Origin: Liolophura sinensis
Taxonomy: Eukaryota; Mollusca; Polyplacophora; Chitonida; Chitonidae
Assembly (NCBI RefSeq): GCF_032854445.1
Contig: NC_088298.1
Location: 4,646,160-4,710,159, forward strand
Direction: 5' to 3'
DNA: 64,000 nucleotides
Made by a program: the position numbers and the translations under genes. The notes under the pieces are model-generated. The model was not told where the DNA came from. It saw nothing but the letters and a program-made list of their open reading frames with translations, and did no database searches. Position 1 is the stretch's first letter, and every line of letters begins with the position of its first letter. This document shows positions 35,801 to 45,382 of the stretch, in pieces.

Positions 35801-38800
35801 ATCAACTTCAGACCCCCATTGATTTCCCAAAAGGGACAATGTTAACGTTTGACTTTCTGAAGTTGAAAGTTCAGAATAGGAAAGACTTTGCCATCTCACT
35901 TCAGATGAAATGTCCATCACGCCCAAATGGGAGTTTGACATCAACAGTGGAAATTGCCTTTGGTGTGTGACACATTCTATAATGATACAAATCATACTGT
36001 AACTGCAGGTCACGCCCATGATTTCAGGCGGTGTGAGTAGAGTCAGATTATTCTTAACATCATTCAGAGAGCATGAGACATGGGGCTTCGTGTCAGAGCT
36101 GTCACAAGTGATATGGGGAGTGCAGACTGTGTTATGTGGAGAAAATTCAGTGTGATCTGTGGTAGAGAATGTGAAACCCTTAACAGAATTGCTCATCCCC
36201 ACGAACCTGGCCAGTGGCTTTACTTTCTAGCAGATGTGGTAGAGAATGTGAAACCCTCAACAGAATTGCTCATCCTCAGGAACCTGGCCAGTGGATTTAC
36301 TTTCTAACAGATGTGGTAGAGAATGTGAAACTGTCAACAGAATTGCTCATCCTCAGGAACCTGGCCAGTGGCTTTATTTTCTAGCAGATGTGGTAGAGAA
36401 TGTGAAACCCTCAACAAAATTGCTGATCCTCAGGAACCTGGCCAGTGGCTTTACTTTCTAGCAGATGTGGTAGAGAATGTGAAACCCTTAGCAAAATTGC
36501 TCATCCTCAGGAACCTGGGCAGTGGCTTTACTTTCTAGCAGATGTGGTAGAGAATGTGAAACCCTTGACAGAATTGCTCATCCCCACAAACCTGGCCAGT
36601 GGCTTTACTTTCTAGCAGATGTGGTAGAGAATGTGAAACCCTCAACAGAATTGCTCATCCTCAGGAACCTGGCCAGTGGATTTACTTTCTAACAGATGTG
36701 GTAGAGAATGTGAAACTGTCAACAGAATTGCTCATCCTCAGGAACCTGGCCAGTGGCTTTATTTTCTAGCAGATGTGGTAGAGAATGTGAAACCCTCAAC
36801 AGAATTGCTCATCCCCACGAACCTGGCCAGTGGCTTTATTTTCTAGCAGATGTGGTAGAGAATGTGAAACCCTCAACAGAATTGCTGATCCTCAGGAACC
36901 TGGCCAGTGGCTTTACTTTCTAGCAGATGTGGTAGAGAATGTGAAACCCTTAACAGAATTGCTCATCCTCAGGAACCTGGCCAGTGGCTTTATTTTCTAG
37001 CAGATGTGGTAGAGAATGTGAAACCCTTGACAGAATTGCTCATCCCCACGAACCTGGCCAGTGGCTTTACTTTCTAGCGGATGTGGTAGAGAATATGAAA
37101 CCCTTAACAGAATTGCTCATCCCCACGAACCTGGCCAGTGGGTTTACTTTCTAGCAGATGTGGTAGAGAATGTGAAACACTCAACAGACTTGCTCATTCT
37201 CATGAACCTGGCCAGTGGCTTTACTTTCTAGCTGATGTGGTAGAGAATGTGAAACTGTCAACAGAATTGCTCATCCCCACGAACCTGGCCAGTGACTTTA
37301 CTTTCTATCAGATGTTCCACATGTCTTTAAAAACATTAAGGCAGCCTTTGTGAATGGACAAGAGTTTATTTTGTCAGAAAACATTGTTTCAGAGCTCAAG
37401 CTAACTTCACCTGTTGTGAGCATTGAGTCCCTACAGCACATTGTTAACTTTCAAGACTACTTAGACCTGAAATTGGCAGCAAAACTAACTCATGAAAACC
37501 TAAAACCAACCCGTTTCGACAAGATGAAAGTAAGCAATGCAACATTTACTGTTGGCCAGGGTGTTAGATGTGCAGTGAGATATTTGGTGGAAAAAGAAGG
37601 AAGGAGTGAACATAATCCCACCACGGCATGGTTATCAAACTACTTCAGCATTGATTTGAACTGATAGCAAGCTGACATCCCAATACTTCCTCTCAGTATG
37701 CAGGACAGTGAAAAGTACAAGGAAACAACCTCTCAGTATGCAGGACAGTGAAAAGTACAAGGAAACAACCTCTCAGTATGCAGGACAGTGAAAAGTACAA
37801 GGAAACAACCTCTCAGTATGCAGGGCAGTTAGAAGTACAAGGAAACAATCACTTCTTTTCAAACTGTAGCCACTGTATTCAAAGACATTGAAATAAGGAC
37901 AGGAGACTGGAAGTCAATACAGACAGGCGTTATTCTGTCCACCACTTCTGTGTTATAGTTAGCAGAGGAATTACTTAATGCTGGCCATGACTTTCTGTTG
38001 ATGTCCCAGTTAACACAAGACAGCCTTGAGAATCTTTTCTCAGTTGTGCAGCCTTCAACATATGTCAGTGTTGAATAAGTCACCTTGTTTTCTGTGTCTC
38101 CTACCACATGTCAGCCAACAGAGGGGGCTGTGTAATGTTTGTGCTGAGAACCAAACCAATGACATTAAAGATAGCTGAAATTCTGCCGGTGTGGGGACAA
38201 TATGTCAAACTCGCGTCTATGGAACTGTGTGCATGTACTGGTTTGCTCAACATTACAGATATATGGAATGTAAATTTTTGTAGAAAATACAATATACTTG
38301 AAATGTTTGAATAAATGTCAATAAAATTGGTGATGTGAATAAGTGTCACAAAATTAGTGATGTGAATAAGTGTCTGCAATATGGGTGATGTGAATAAGTG
38401 TCAGCAATATGGGTGATGTGAATAAGTGTCACAAAATTAGTGATGTGAATAAGTGTCAGCAATATTGGTGATGTGAATAAGTGTCAGTAATATTGGTGAT
38501 GTGAATAAGTGTCACAAAATTAGTGATGTGAATAAGGGTGAGCAATATTGGTGATGTGAATAAGTGTCAGCAATATTGGTGATGTGAATAAGTGTCAGCA
38601 ATATTGGTGATGTGAATAAGTGTCTGCAATATTGGTGATGTGAATAAGTGTCAGCAATATTGGTGATGTGAATAAGTGTCACAAAATTAGTGATGTGAAT
38701 AAGTGTCTGCAATATTGGTGATGTGAATAAGTGTCACAAAATTTGAGCAATATTGGTGATGTGAATAAGTGTCAGCAATATTGGTGATGTGAATAAGTGT

Positions 38801-41800
38801 CAGCAATATTGGTGATGTGAATAAGTGTCTGCAATATTGGTGATGTGAATAAGTGTCAGCAATATTGGTGATGTGAATAAGTGTCACAAAATTAGTGATG
38901 TGAATAAGTGTCTGCAATATTGGTGATGTGAATAAGTGTCACAAAATTAGTGATGTGAATAAGGGTGAGCAATATTGGTGATGTGAATAAGTGTCAGCAA
39001 TATTGGTGATGTGAATAAGGGTGAGCAATATTGGTGATGTGAATAAGTGTCAGCAATATTGGTGATGTGAATAAGTGTCAGCAATATTGGTGATGTGAAT
39101 AAGTGTCTGCAATATTGGTGATGTGAATAAGTGTCAGCAATATTGGTGATGTGAATAAGTGTCTGCAATATTGGTGATGTGAATAAGTGTCAGCAATATT
39201 GGTGATGTGAATAAGTGTCTGCAATATTGGTGATGTGAATAAGTGTCTGCAGTATCGGTGATGTGAATAAGTGTCGCAAAATTATTGATGTTAATAAGTG
39301 TCAACAAAATCAGTGATGTGAATAAGTGTAACAAAATTGGTGATGTGAATAAGTGTCAACAAAATTGGTGATGTTGATGACTTTCTGTCATAGAGAATTG
39401 GAATGTGTTTCAGGTGAAAGAGAAGGAAAAAAGTAAGCATAAGAAGAAAAAGAAGAAACATAAAAAGAAGAAAGTTCAGAGTTCTGATGATGAAAGCGAT
39501 GATGATGATGATGGTGATGATGATATCATGAAGAAATATCTGGCTGTGCTGTCAAAAAAACACCAACCCAAGTCAGCAGAGGCATCTGGTGGTGGGAGAA
39601 GAAAACACAAAGACAGGGGAGATAATCAGCGTGATGAGGATGAGGAGGATCATTCAATGAAGAGATCAAGAAAGGAGCGAAAAGAGAGACGGAAGAAACG
39701 TTCATCATCACCCGAGATAAACCACTCTAAGAAAAGGGAAATGCGAGAGCATAGGAAGAGTTCTTCCCCTTCGACAAACCATCGAAAAGCAGCATCAAAA
39801 CAGTATGGGTTACTGGTAGGTTTTCATTTTCCTTCCACTGATTGTAGACTTTAGGCATTTGACTTGTGGTTTCACAATGAAGGGTTGTAGTGTAGTTTTA
39901 GTTTTTTGTTTATTAAAGATGGATGGAGACTTAGCTGAATGAGTCCCATTCATGGACAGGCACGTCTTAGTTCCCATGGACTGTGACACTTATTTCTCTT
40001 AAGGCATTTGATGGTACTTGGCAAAACAGCCATGATACTTGGGGGCAATTTTTGCAGCCTGAAGTGTTTTGATAAGCACATATTCACACTGTTGTAGGGC
40101 ATATATCTGTATGTTACCTGGTCATCAGTAGTATAAAAAAGGTATCGTATAAGTGAAAATTCTTCAGTATGGAATTGAAGAAATTTATTTATTTATTTAT
40201 TTGATTAGTGTTTTACGCCTACTCAAGAATATTTCACTTATACGATGACGGCCAGCATTATGGTGGGAGGAAACCGGGCAGAGCCCAGGGGAAACCCACG
40301 ACCATCCGAAGGTTGCTGGCAACCTTCCCACATACGGCCGAAGAGGAAGCCAGCATGAGCTGGACCACTATAAAAATACATTTTTAAATACCCTTTTTTC
40401 CTGACCGCATTGGTGAGAGACTCCTGAGTCATTACACTGCGCTAGCGCACTAACCAACTAAGCCACGGAGGCCCCTGCATTGGAGAAAAGTCAATAAATA
40501 ATATAGTTATTTAAGTTTTTTTACTTGTCTTTTTGCTCACCCAGCTCAGAGGCGAGAACTCAAGGGCAGATGAGACATCAAATAAGTCCAGGTCGCCAAA
40601 AAGGTCAAGATCAAGGTCAACAGAGCATAAAAAATCACTAATGCAGAAAAAGTCTCCAAAAGTCAAACAACGTTCTCAGTATAGAAGCACATCTAGGTCA
40701 CCTATAAGGAATCGGTCAAGGTCACGTACAAGGAAAAGGTCGAGGTCACCTGCAAGGAAAAAGTCACGGTCTCCAAAGAGAAAAGGATCTCGCTCACCTG
40801 TGCGTAGGAAGTCACCTTATAGACGGAGGTCAAGGTCACCTGTTAATGAAAGATCACGTAGAAGATCCAGAAGTCGATCACCAGCTGAAAAGGCAACAAA
40901 AAGGTTTGTTTGGAATTCTGTCTAGCAGAGATTTGTTGAACGGGAAATTAAAGATTGGTTGTAACATCACATGTGGAACATTTGTCAGTAAATTGCCAGA
41001 GGTTAGTGGTTTTACCTGGGCATGTTGGTTTCTGTCGCACACAAAACTGACTGCCATCATATTCAATCAGTAGGTATGGTGATGAAGACACAATCAAATA
41101 ATTAAATATTCCAGGTGTCAGATATTTACTGAAGTGTACTCCTGTTCCATCTGCTATGGAAATGATCGCAATTTTACTTGTGAATTGTTGTAGATCGCAG
41201 CATTATACACCAGTGTAAATAAATAATTGAAGTTAAAAAAATCTATCCTGAAATAATTAAATATTTCTCTACAGAAATCTAACGGAAGAGGAAAAGTTGA
41301 GAAAGCTGGAGGAGATGCAAGAAAACGCAAAATGGCGCGACAGTCAGCGGGAGAAAAACGTGAAACGCTACAGAGAAGAAGCAGATGCTGAGGAGAAATC
41401 TCACTTGAACAAAGGCAGCAGTTCCGATTTCCTCAAGTAAGCTCCAACTCACACACGCTCACAGACATTTTTGTACTGGGACGAAAGCTTCACCTTGACA
41501 TTGTTGTGACTATCAGGTACATGACGTATTAGGTCGCGTCTATTAATCCAGTTATATTGTGGCTGCAGTTTTAGGTCAGGAGGTTTGTCAGGTGCCTGGC
41601 AAATGTCGGTGGTTTACTTCAGCTTGCTCCAGCCATAAACTTGACTGCCATCAAGTGAAAAATCATACCTGTCAATCAATCAGTCAGTAATCAATCAATC
41701 AATCAATCAGCAATCAATCAATCAATCAATCCAATCAACAAAATAGTGCGTAGGAAATTTTATTTACTTACCAAAAACCAGAGGTTAACTTCTGTCAAAC

Positions 41801-42848
41801 TAGTTTCCTCCAGCCATGAACTGTACTGCGGTTGCACAGGTGACATCGTTTTAAATCTGAGTGTGGTGTTTGTCTATGGAGTCCGCCAGCCCTGTACAAA
41901 GGGAAGCAAATCTTGTAACTGATAAAACAACAGTGCCCTCTACCTACTTAAATACCAATACCACTGATTTCAATACCAACACAAGTAATCCTGAATAATC
42001 ATAGCTGACATTGTTATTCAAATAGATAGAGGGACCTGCTGTTATCAGTTACAAGATTTGCTTCCCTTTGTAGAAGGCTGGCGAACCCCATTACTGATTA
42101 AATTACAAGAGTGTTTGTAAGGTAGTCATAGCTCTTAAAGGAAAAGCAAACATAAAAATGATGCCAAAATCAGATGAAAGAGCATCAAAACGTATTTGCA
42201 AATATGGTCTTTAAAACTTTTTTCAGGAAAAAAGGGTATTTAAAAATGTATTTTTATAGTGGGTATTTGGGATCACCTTTTGGTATTTGTTGTTATTGCA
42301 TAATAATGTTCTAAATAAGGATGTGATGCATGTCTAATAAATATTTGAATGTAAATGTGTTGTTTGTGTCCAAACATATGCGTATAAACTGAATTATGAT
42401 AATAATTATGAATATATTAAAAATATGAATATTATATAATTATATAAATTATCATTATATATTTAAACATATATCAAAATCCAGTTTGAATACATTTGTT
42501 AGCTCAGATGACCAAATTCTAGTGCAAATATGTTAAACATGTGTTGCATCCTCATTTATAACGCCATTACACAAGGATTATATATACTAAGATTTGGCCC
42601 CAAATACCCACCATACAAAATTATTTTCAAGTGTCTTTTTCTCTTCAAAGAAAAACCAAAAAGAAAAAAAAATATTGAAGACCAGATCAACAACCACCTT
42701 GCCGGGTAAATAATGTCTATTTTTTTATTTCAGCCCCTTGATGGCTGGCCACGTATCCCAGAGTTCTGTGCAAGACCGAATAAAACGCAACATTTACAAC
42801 GTGCAACGAACTAAGGCTGACCTTGACAAAGACTTCACTCGGCGTTGA
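32802..42848 (+). CDS. CWC25: CWC25 spliceosome-associated protein (CCDC49), eight exons
   Basis: CWC25 joins the catalytically activated spliceosome in the nucleus and promotes the first step (branching). Exons: 32802-32851, 33236-33357, 34161-34254, 35321-35390, 39414-39815, 40545-40903, 41275-41436, 42734-42848 (TGA); 1374 nt, 457 aa, all in frame with GT-AG introns. Family matches: KMDWMYKTAKPESEEYLLGR, DMAAKMREDPLFQIK, LLQNPVKMRQLQKL, then a Lys-rich and Asp-rich stretch (exon 5), a long RS/SP-repeat domain (exon 6), LEEMQENAKWR (exon 7) and VQDRIKRNIYNVQRTKADLD (exon 8). Odd point: the usual N-terminal block (LKKSWHP..., CIR_N domain) is not found in 31137-32801. An acceptor-like tract ends at 32756 and another AG sits at 32810-32811, so the ATG at 32802 may be intronic or a noncanonical start. 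Intron 4 (4 kb) holds a P-element relic. Confidence 0.94.
32970..33015 (+). mobile_element. SINE family 1 tail fragment
   Basis: TTCTTAAGTACGGCATAAAA followed by AAATTAAATAAAT. Short remnant in CWC25 intron 1. Confidence 0.55.
33700..33965 (+). mobile_element. SINE family 1 copy with an internal insertion
   Basis: AGTTCAAATCCAGCTCACGC, CATCAACCTGCAGATGGTCA and ACCATTGCATGATGCTGG, then an insertion, then AAATATCCTTAGCTATCAAA and an AAATAAATAAAT tail. Confidence 0.75.
33829..33916. mobile_element. 88 bp insertion with hairpin inside a SINE
   Basis: Flanked by identical 10 bp CTGTCATATA at 33819-33828 and 33917-33926, as expected of a target-site duplication. Contains a perfect 12 bp inverted repeat (ATTATCGTTAAT / ATTAACGATAAT). 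No coding content. Confidence 0.6.
34268..34685. repeat. About 21 bp degenerate minisatellite
   Basis: Roughly 19 copies of GTGCAGTGCCCATTGAAACT and variants. Begins 13 bp after the donor of CWC25 exon 3. Confidence 0.88.
35040..35215 (+). mobile_element. SINE family 1 copy, head missing
   Basis: AGTCCAGCTCATGCTG, TCTGCCAGCAACCTGCAGAT, CCACCATAATGCTGGTC and GAGTACGGCATAAAA. In CWC25 intron 3. Confidence 0.8.
36159..37312 (+). repeat. 77 bp minisatellite, about 15 copies, made of transposase coding sequence
   Basis: Each unit encodes GRECETLNRIAHPHEPGQW plus LYFLADV in one frame; 77 is not a multiple of 3, so the frame shifts at each copy. The first unit continues the upstream transposase frame and the last runs into DVPHVFKNIK, so the array is an internal expansion of the P-element gene. 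Units differ by a few bases (CCCCACGAA or CCTCAGGAA). Confidence 0.93.
37688..37850 (+). repeat. 40 bp repeat, four copies, in transposase coding sequence
   Basis: Unit CCTCTCAGTATGCAGGACAG plus TGAAAAGTACAAGGAAACAA. It encodes LSMQDSEKYKET, which aligns with the P-element transposase region just before the final conserved block. Confidence 0.92.
38313..39375. repeat. 28 bp minisatellite, about 37 copies
   Basis: Unit TTGGTGATGTGAATAAGTGT plus CAGCAATA, with variants CTGCAATA, CACAAAATTAG and GGTGAGCAATA. Starts right after the P-element relic and ends about 39 bp before CWC25 exon 5. Confidence 0.95.
40140..40184 (+). mobile_element. SINE family 1 tail fragment
   Basis: TATCGTATAAGTGAAAATTC and TTCAGTATGGAATTG, facing the inverted copy that follows. 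Confidence 0.5.
40181..40475 (-). mobile_element. SINE family 1, full length, inverted
   Basis: Complete on the minus strand: ATTTATTTATTTATTTGATT tail, CAAGAATATTTCACTTATAC, GCCAGCATTATGGTGGGAGG, CGACCATCCGAAGGTTGCTG and the tRNA-like head complement (GCGCTAGCGCACTAACCAAC, CCACGGAGGCC). It carries an extra stretch in the middle (about 40370-40400). Ends 69 bp before CWC25 exon 6. Confidence 0.9.
41437..42733. other. CWC25 last intron
   Basis: Holds simple AATC repeats near 41680-41725, the MITE at 41881-42087 and an AT-rich stretch at 42390-42480. No other feature recognised. Confidence 0.6.
41881..42087. mobile_element. MITE with 65 bp inverted repeats (family F)
   Basis: The left end GTCCGCCAGCCCTGTACAAA and AGGGAAGCAAATCTTGTAAC are mirrored by GTTACAAGATTTGCTTCCCT and GGCTGGCGAAC at the right. 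About 207 bp in total. Only about 75 bp lies between the arms. Confidence 0.88.
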
Positions 42849-42869
42849 TTCAACTTTGATTGAGACAGC

Positions 42870-42875
42870 AATAAA
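42870..42875 (+). terminator. CWC25: CWC25 poly(A) signal
   Basis: AATAAA 22 bases after the TGA stop, followed at about 42898 by a T/GT-rich stretch (TTTTTTGTGTG). This would give an unusually short 3' UTR. Confidence 0.7.
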
Positions 42876-43368
42876 AGAGGACTCAAGACCCTGCAAACAT
42901 TTTTTGTGTGCAAGGGATGTACACAACTGAATTTTAAGTTCACTCTGAAAGACCGTTTCGTTGTACGATACAAACACTTGAACTTGGATTTGGAGAGGGT
43001 AGACCTTTCCGAACTGTCAATCAAAAACACGCAATTGACCAGTCATAAGCAGTATTGTTACAAACAGGTCAACCGGATGTCCCACACATTGGTTACAAAT
43101 GTTCAGCCTTTTTATGATGTCATGACATCACAACTGTTTTCATCGAGATGGGATTGAAAAGTAACGTGGTCAGGAGAAGGGGTTGTGGGACATGGGCTGA
43201 GTTGGGTCCATCCATTAATGAGGCCTGACAAGCAGTGTTTGAATATGACAGCTCCCGGAACGTGGAAACTGCTGGCTGGTGTCAAAAATTGTATACCTGC
43301 TCACCTTCCTCCTCTAAATAACCTTTAAGTTTGTTGGATGAAACAATCCAGTTCAGTAGAAGTACCCA

Positions 43369-43588
43369 GGGGCTGATTCTACGAAGCCCTTTCTGTCTTA
43401 AGTCAAGATTTAAAAAACTCTGCATGAGGCTTGGCTTTTGATACTGGGAGTTGAAATTTGGACAAATTTGTCTTAAAACGACATTGATGAAGAGGACAAA
43501 ATTTTAATTTCTAAAGCTCCCAAACAAGCTATCAGATTGTATTTCAAATTTTGACTCAAGTCAGAAATGGATGTGGGGAATCGGCCCC
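43369..43588 (+). mobile_element. MITE family A, best copy
   Basis: GGGGCTGATTCTACGAAGCC to GTGGGGAATCGGCCCC, 220 bp, inverted ends, with TTGTCTTAAAACGACATTGA in the middle. No coding capacity. Confidence 0.85.
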
Positions 43589-43769
43589 AGGTCATGGAAA
43601 CCCCGGGGGGCTTGTATTAAGTATTCTATGAATGTGCAGTGCCACAGCAGCATTTCCCCAGTATGCAATACTGGACTTCCTCAGAAATTTCACAAGAGCC
43701 ATGGGATTTTGCAAGGAGGGATAACAAATCTTGGAAAGGTCTGTCATTTTACTGGGGATTAACCAAGGA

Positions 43770-43890
43770 AGTACACTGTAGCAGGTTCAAATCCAGCTCT
43801 TGACATCAAGAGGATGTTACATTTTAATACATTAACTTCACATGGGAGAAATATTCTTGAGCATGGTGTATAACACCAGTCGAATTAACT
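43770..43890 (+). mobile_element. SINE family 1-like remnant
   Basis: AGCAGGTTCAAATCCAGCTC (B-box-like) and AAATATTCTTGAGCATGGTG, with the body between them replaced or lost. Confidence 0.55.
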
Positions 43891-44499
43891 TTAGCTTTTA
43901 AAATCTGGCACATCTCAGGTTTTAGCTTAACCTGTGTACATGTATTTTCAGAAACCCTGAGCCAGTACAGGCTGTTTTAACTGCCACAGATACATGTATG
44001 TATCCATGTATTATATGGTAGATATATGTATATATATTTTTTTTTTTTTTAAGTTAACAAATTTGATTTATTATTTACAGCAAAACGTTTTTATTGAGGT
44101 ATATGATTCAGTAAGTAAACAGACTTAATATACGTCATGATATTTGTTCAGTTATGGACATTTTGTTTTTACAGTACAAATATAGCCCTCATCAGTCATG
44201 ACATCTGATTGGTTGTTCTGGAAGACAACAGCCTGTTGACTAATGAGATTCGTGTGTTCAGATTCTGTAGCTGCTAGTCTGTGGCAATAAGGTGGGACAT
44301 TTGTAGCAGATGCCGGAATTATGACCTTTAAGATTGTAATAATGTCGCTGTTATGAGTTTTCCAGTAAACTCAATTTGCTGCATGCAAATTAAAGTCACA
44401 CAGTTTTCAGAAATTGCAACATATGAGTCATATTGGCAAACAAGAATGAGATGTCATAAAAAGAAATCTAGTGATTTGTGAAGAGGTCCTCGCAGTCCT

Positions 44500-44645
44500 G
44501 TTGACTAAAGGGTTGTCTTGCAGTGCGACTAATCCTTGTCACAGCTTCAAATCCAGCTCTTGCTGATAATCCAGGGGGATTATCATACTGTGAATGATGT
44601 CAAAAATGTGAAATATCCTTGAGTACCGGAACAACGTGAAACCTC
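44500..44645 (+). mobile_element. SINE family 1-like remnant
   Basis: CTTCAAATCCAGCTCTTGCT and GTGAAATATCCTTGAGTACC mark the B-box region and the 3' body; the centre is not recognisable. Confidence 0.5.
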
Positions 44646-44848
44646 AATCCAATAATTTTCACCAGTAAAGCTGACCTTTGATTGGAAACTCCCGGGCTTG
44701 AACCCCAGACATGTAGTATTTTGTCATGGGCCAACTGATTGGTCCAGGGTAAAACTGCAGCATACATAACATGTGAAGTGTGAATATCTGAAACATTCAC
44801 CATTATGATCTGCGCCAACTTGTAAATTATATCCAGCTTTGAACAATA

Positions 44849-45264
44849 TTTATTTATTTGACTGGTGTTTTACTCCATACTCAAGAATATTTCACTTATA
44901 TGATTTCAGGGGGCCTCCGTGGCTCAGTTGGTTAGCACACTAGCATAGCGTAATGACCCAAGAGCCTCTCACCAATGCGGTTGCTGTGAGCTCATGCTGG
45001 CCTCCTCTCCGGCCGTACGTGGGAAGGTCTGCCAGCAACCTGTCGATGGTCGTAGTTTTCCACCGGGTTCTGCTCAGTTTCCTGCCCACCATAATGCTGG
45101 CCGCCGTCACATAAGTGAAATATTTTTGAATACGGTGTAAAACACCATATCAAATAAATAAATAAATATATGATATTATGGTGGGAGGAAATTGAGCATT
45201 GGTGAGAGGCTTCCGAGTCATTGCACCGTGCTGGCATGTTAACCCCCTCGGCTACGGAGACCCC
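44849..45264 (-). mobile_element. SINE family 1, inverted copy interrupted by another SINE
   Basis: Tail part 44849-44904 (TTTATTTATTTGACTGGTGT, CAAGAATATTTCACTTATAT) and head part 45167-45264 (ATTATGGTGGGAGGAAATTG, GTGCTGGCATGTTAACC, CTCGGCTACGGAGACCCC). Confidence 0.85.
44909..45166 (+). mobile_element. SINE family 1, full length, youngest-looking copy
   Basis: GGGCCTCCGTGGCTCAGTTG, GTTAGCACACTAGCATAGCG, TCCGGCCGTACGTGGGAAGG, CCACCATAATGCTGGCCGCC and tail ATCAAATAAATAAATAAA. Flanking TATATGAT at 44897-44904 and 45167-45174 is the target-site duplication in the older SINE. Closest to consensus of all copies. Confidence 0.92.
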
Positions 45265-45382
45265 GCTTGAACAATAAGAACATTCTTAAATTCTATGGAT
45301 TTGACACTAAAAATTGGCATGCTCAAGTTTCTAATGGAATGATATATTTTTTTAATGAAATGTGCAAATCAGAATTTTCTCA

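Larger units (their letters stand above)
35800..38200 (+). mobile_element. P-element-like DNA transposon relic
   Basis: Plus-strand translation shows P-element/THAP9-type transposase pieces: LKLKVQNRKDFAIS and DEMSITPKWEFDINSGN (about 35850-35960), RVRAVTSDMGSADCVMW and GRECETLNRIAHPHEPGQW (36080-36230), then after a minisatellite DVPHVFKNIKAAFVNGQEF, LDLKLAAKLTHENLKPTRFD and RYLVEKEGR (37311-37664), and finally KSIQTGVILSTTSVL and LTQDSLENLFSVVQ (about 37900-38060). Stops and frameshifts separate the pieces, so it is dead. No THAP zinc finger or terminal repeats were recognised; the ends are estimates. It sits in CWC25 intron 4 in the host gene's orientation. Confidence 0.85.
42900..45382. 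other. Intergenic region between CWC25 and CCDC103
   Basis: Contains MITE family A (43369-43588), SINE family 1 remnants (43770-43890 and 44500-44645) and a nested SINE pair (44849-45264). No gene recognised. The two genes converge here. Confidence 0.6.

Noticed and set aside
35729-36202. 157-codon minus-strand frame
   Set aside because: Antisense to the P-element transposase relic, which gives clear homology on the plus strand.
38512-39334. Minus-strand repetitive frames (HITNIADTYS)
   Set aside because: Product of the 28 bp array inside a CWC25 intron; no conserved protein.
44909-44975. tRNA gene
   Set aside because: The A-box-like GTGGCTCAGTTGGTTAGC head belongs to a SINE; it does not fold into a complete tRNA and is repeated across the window.
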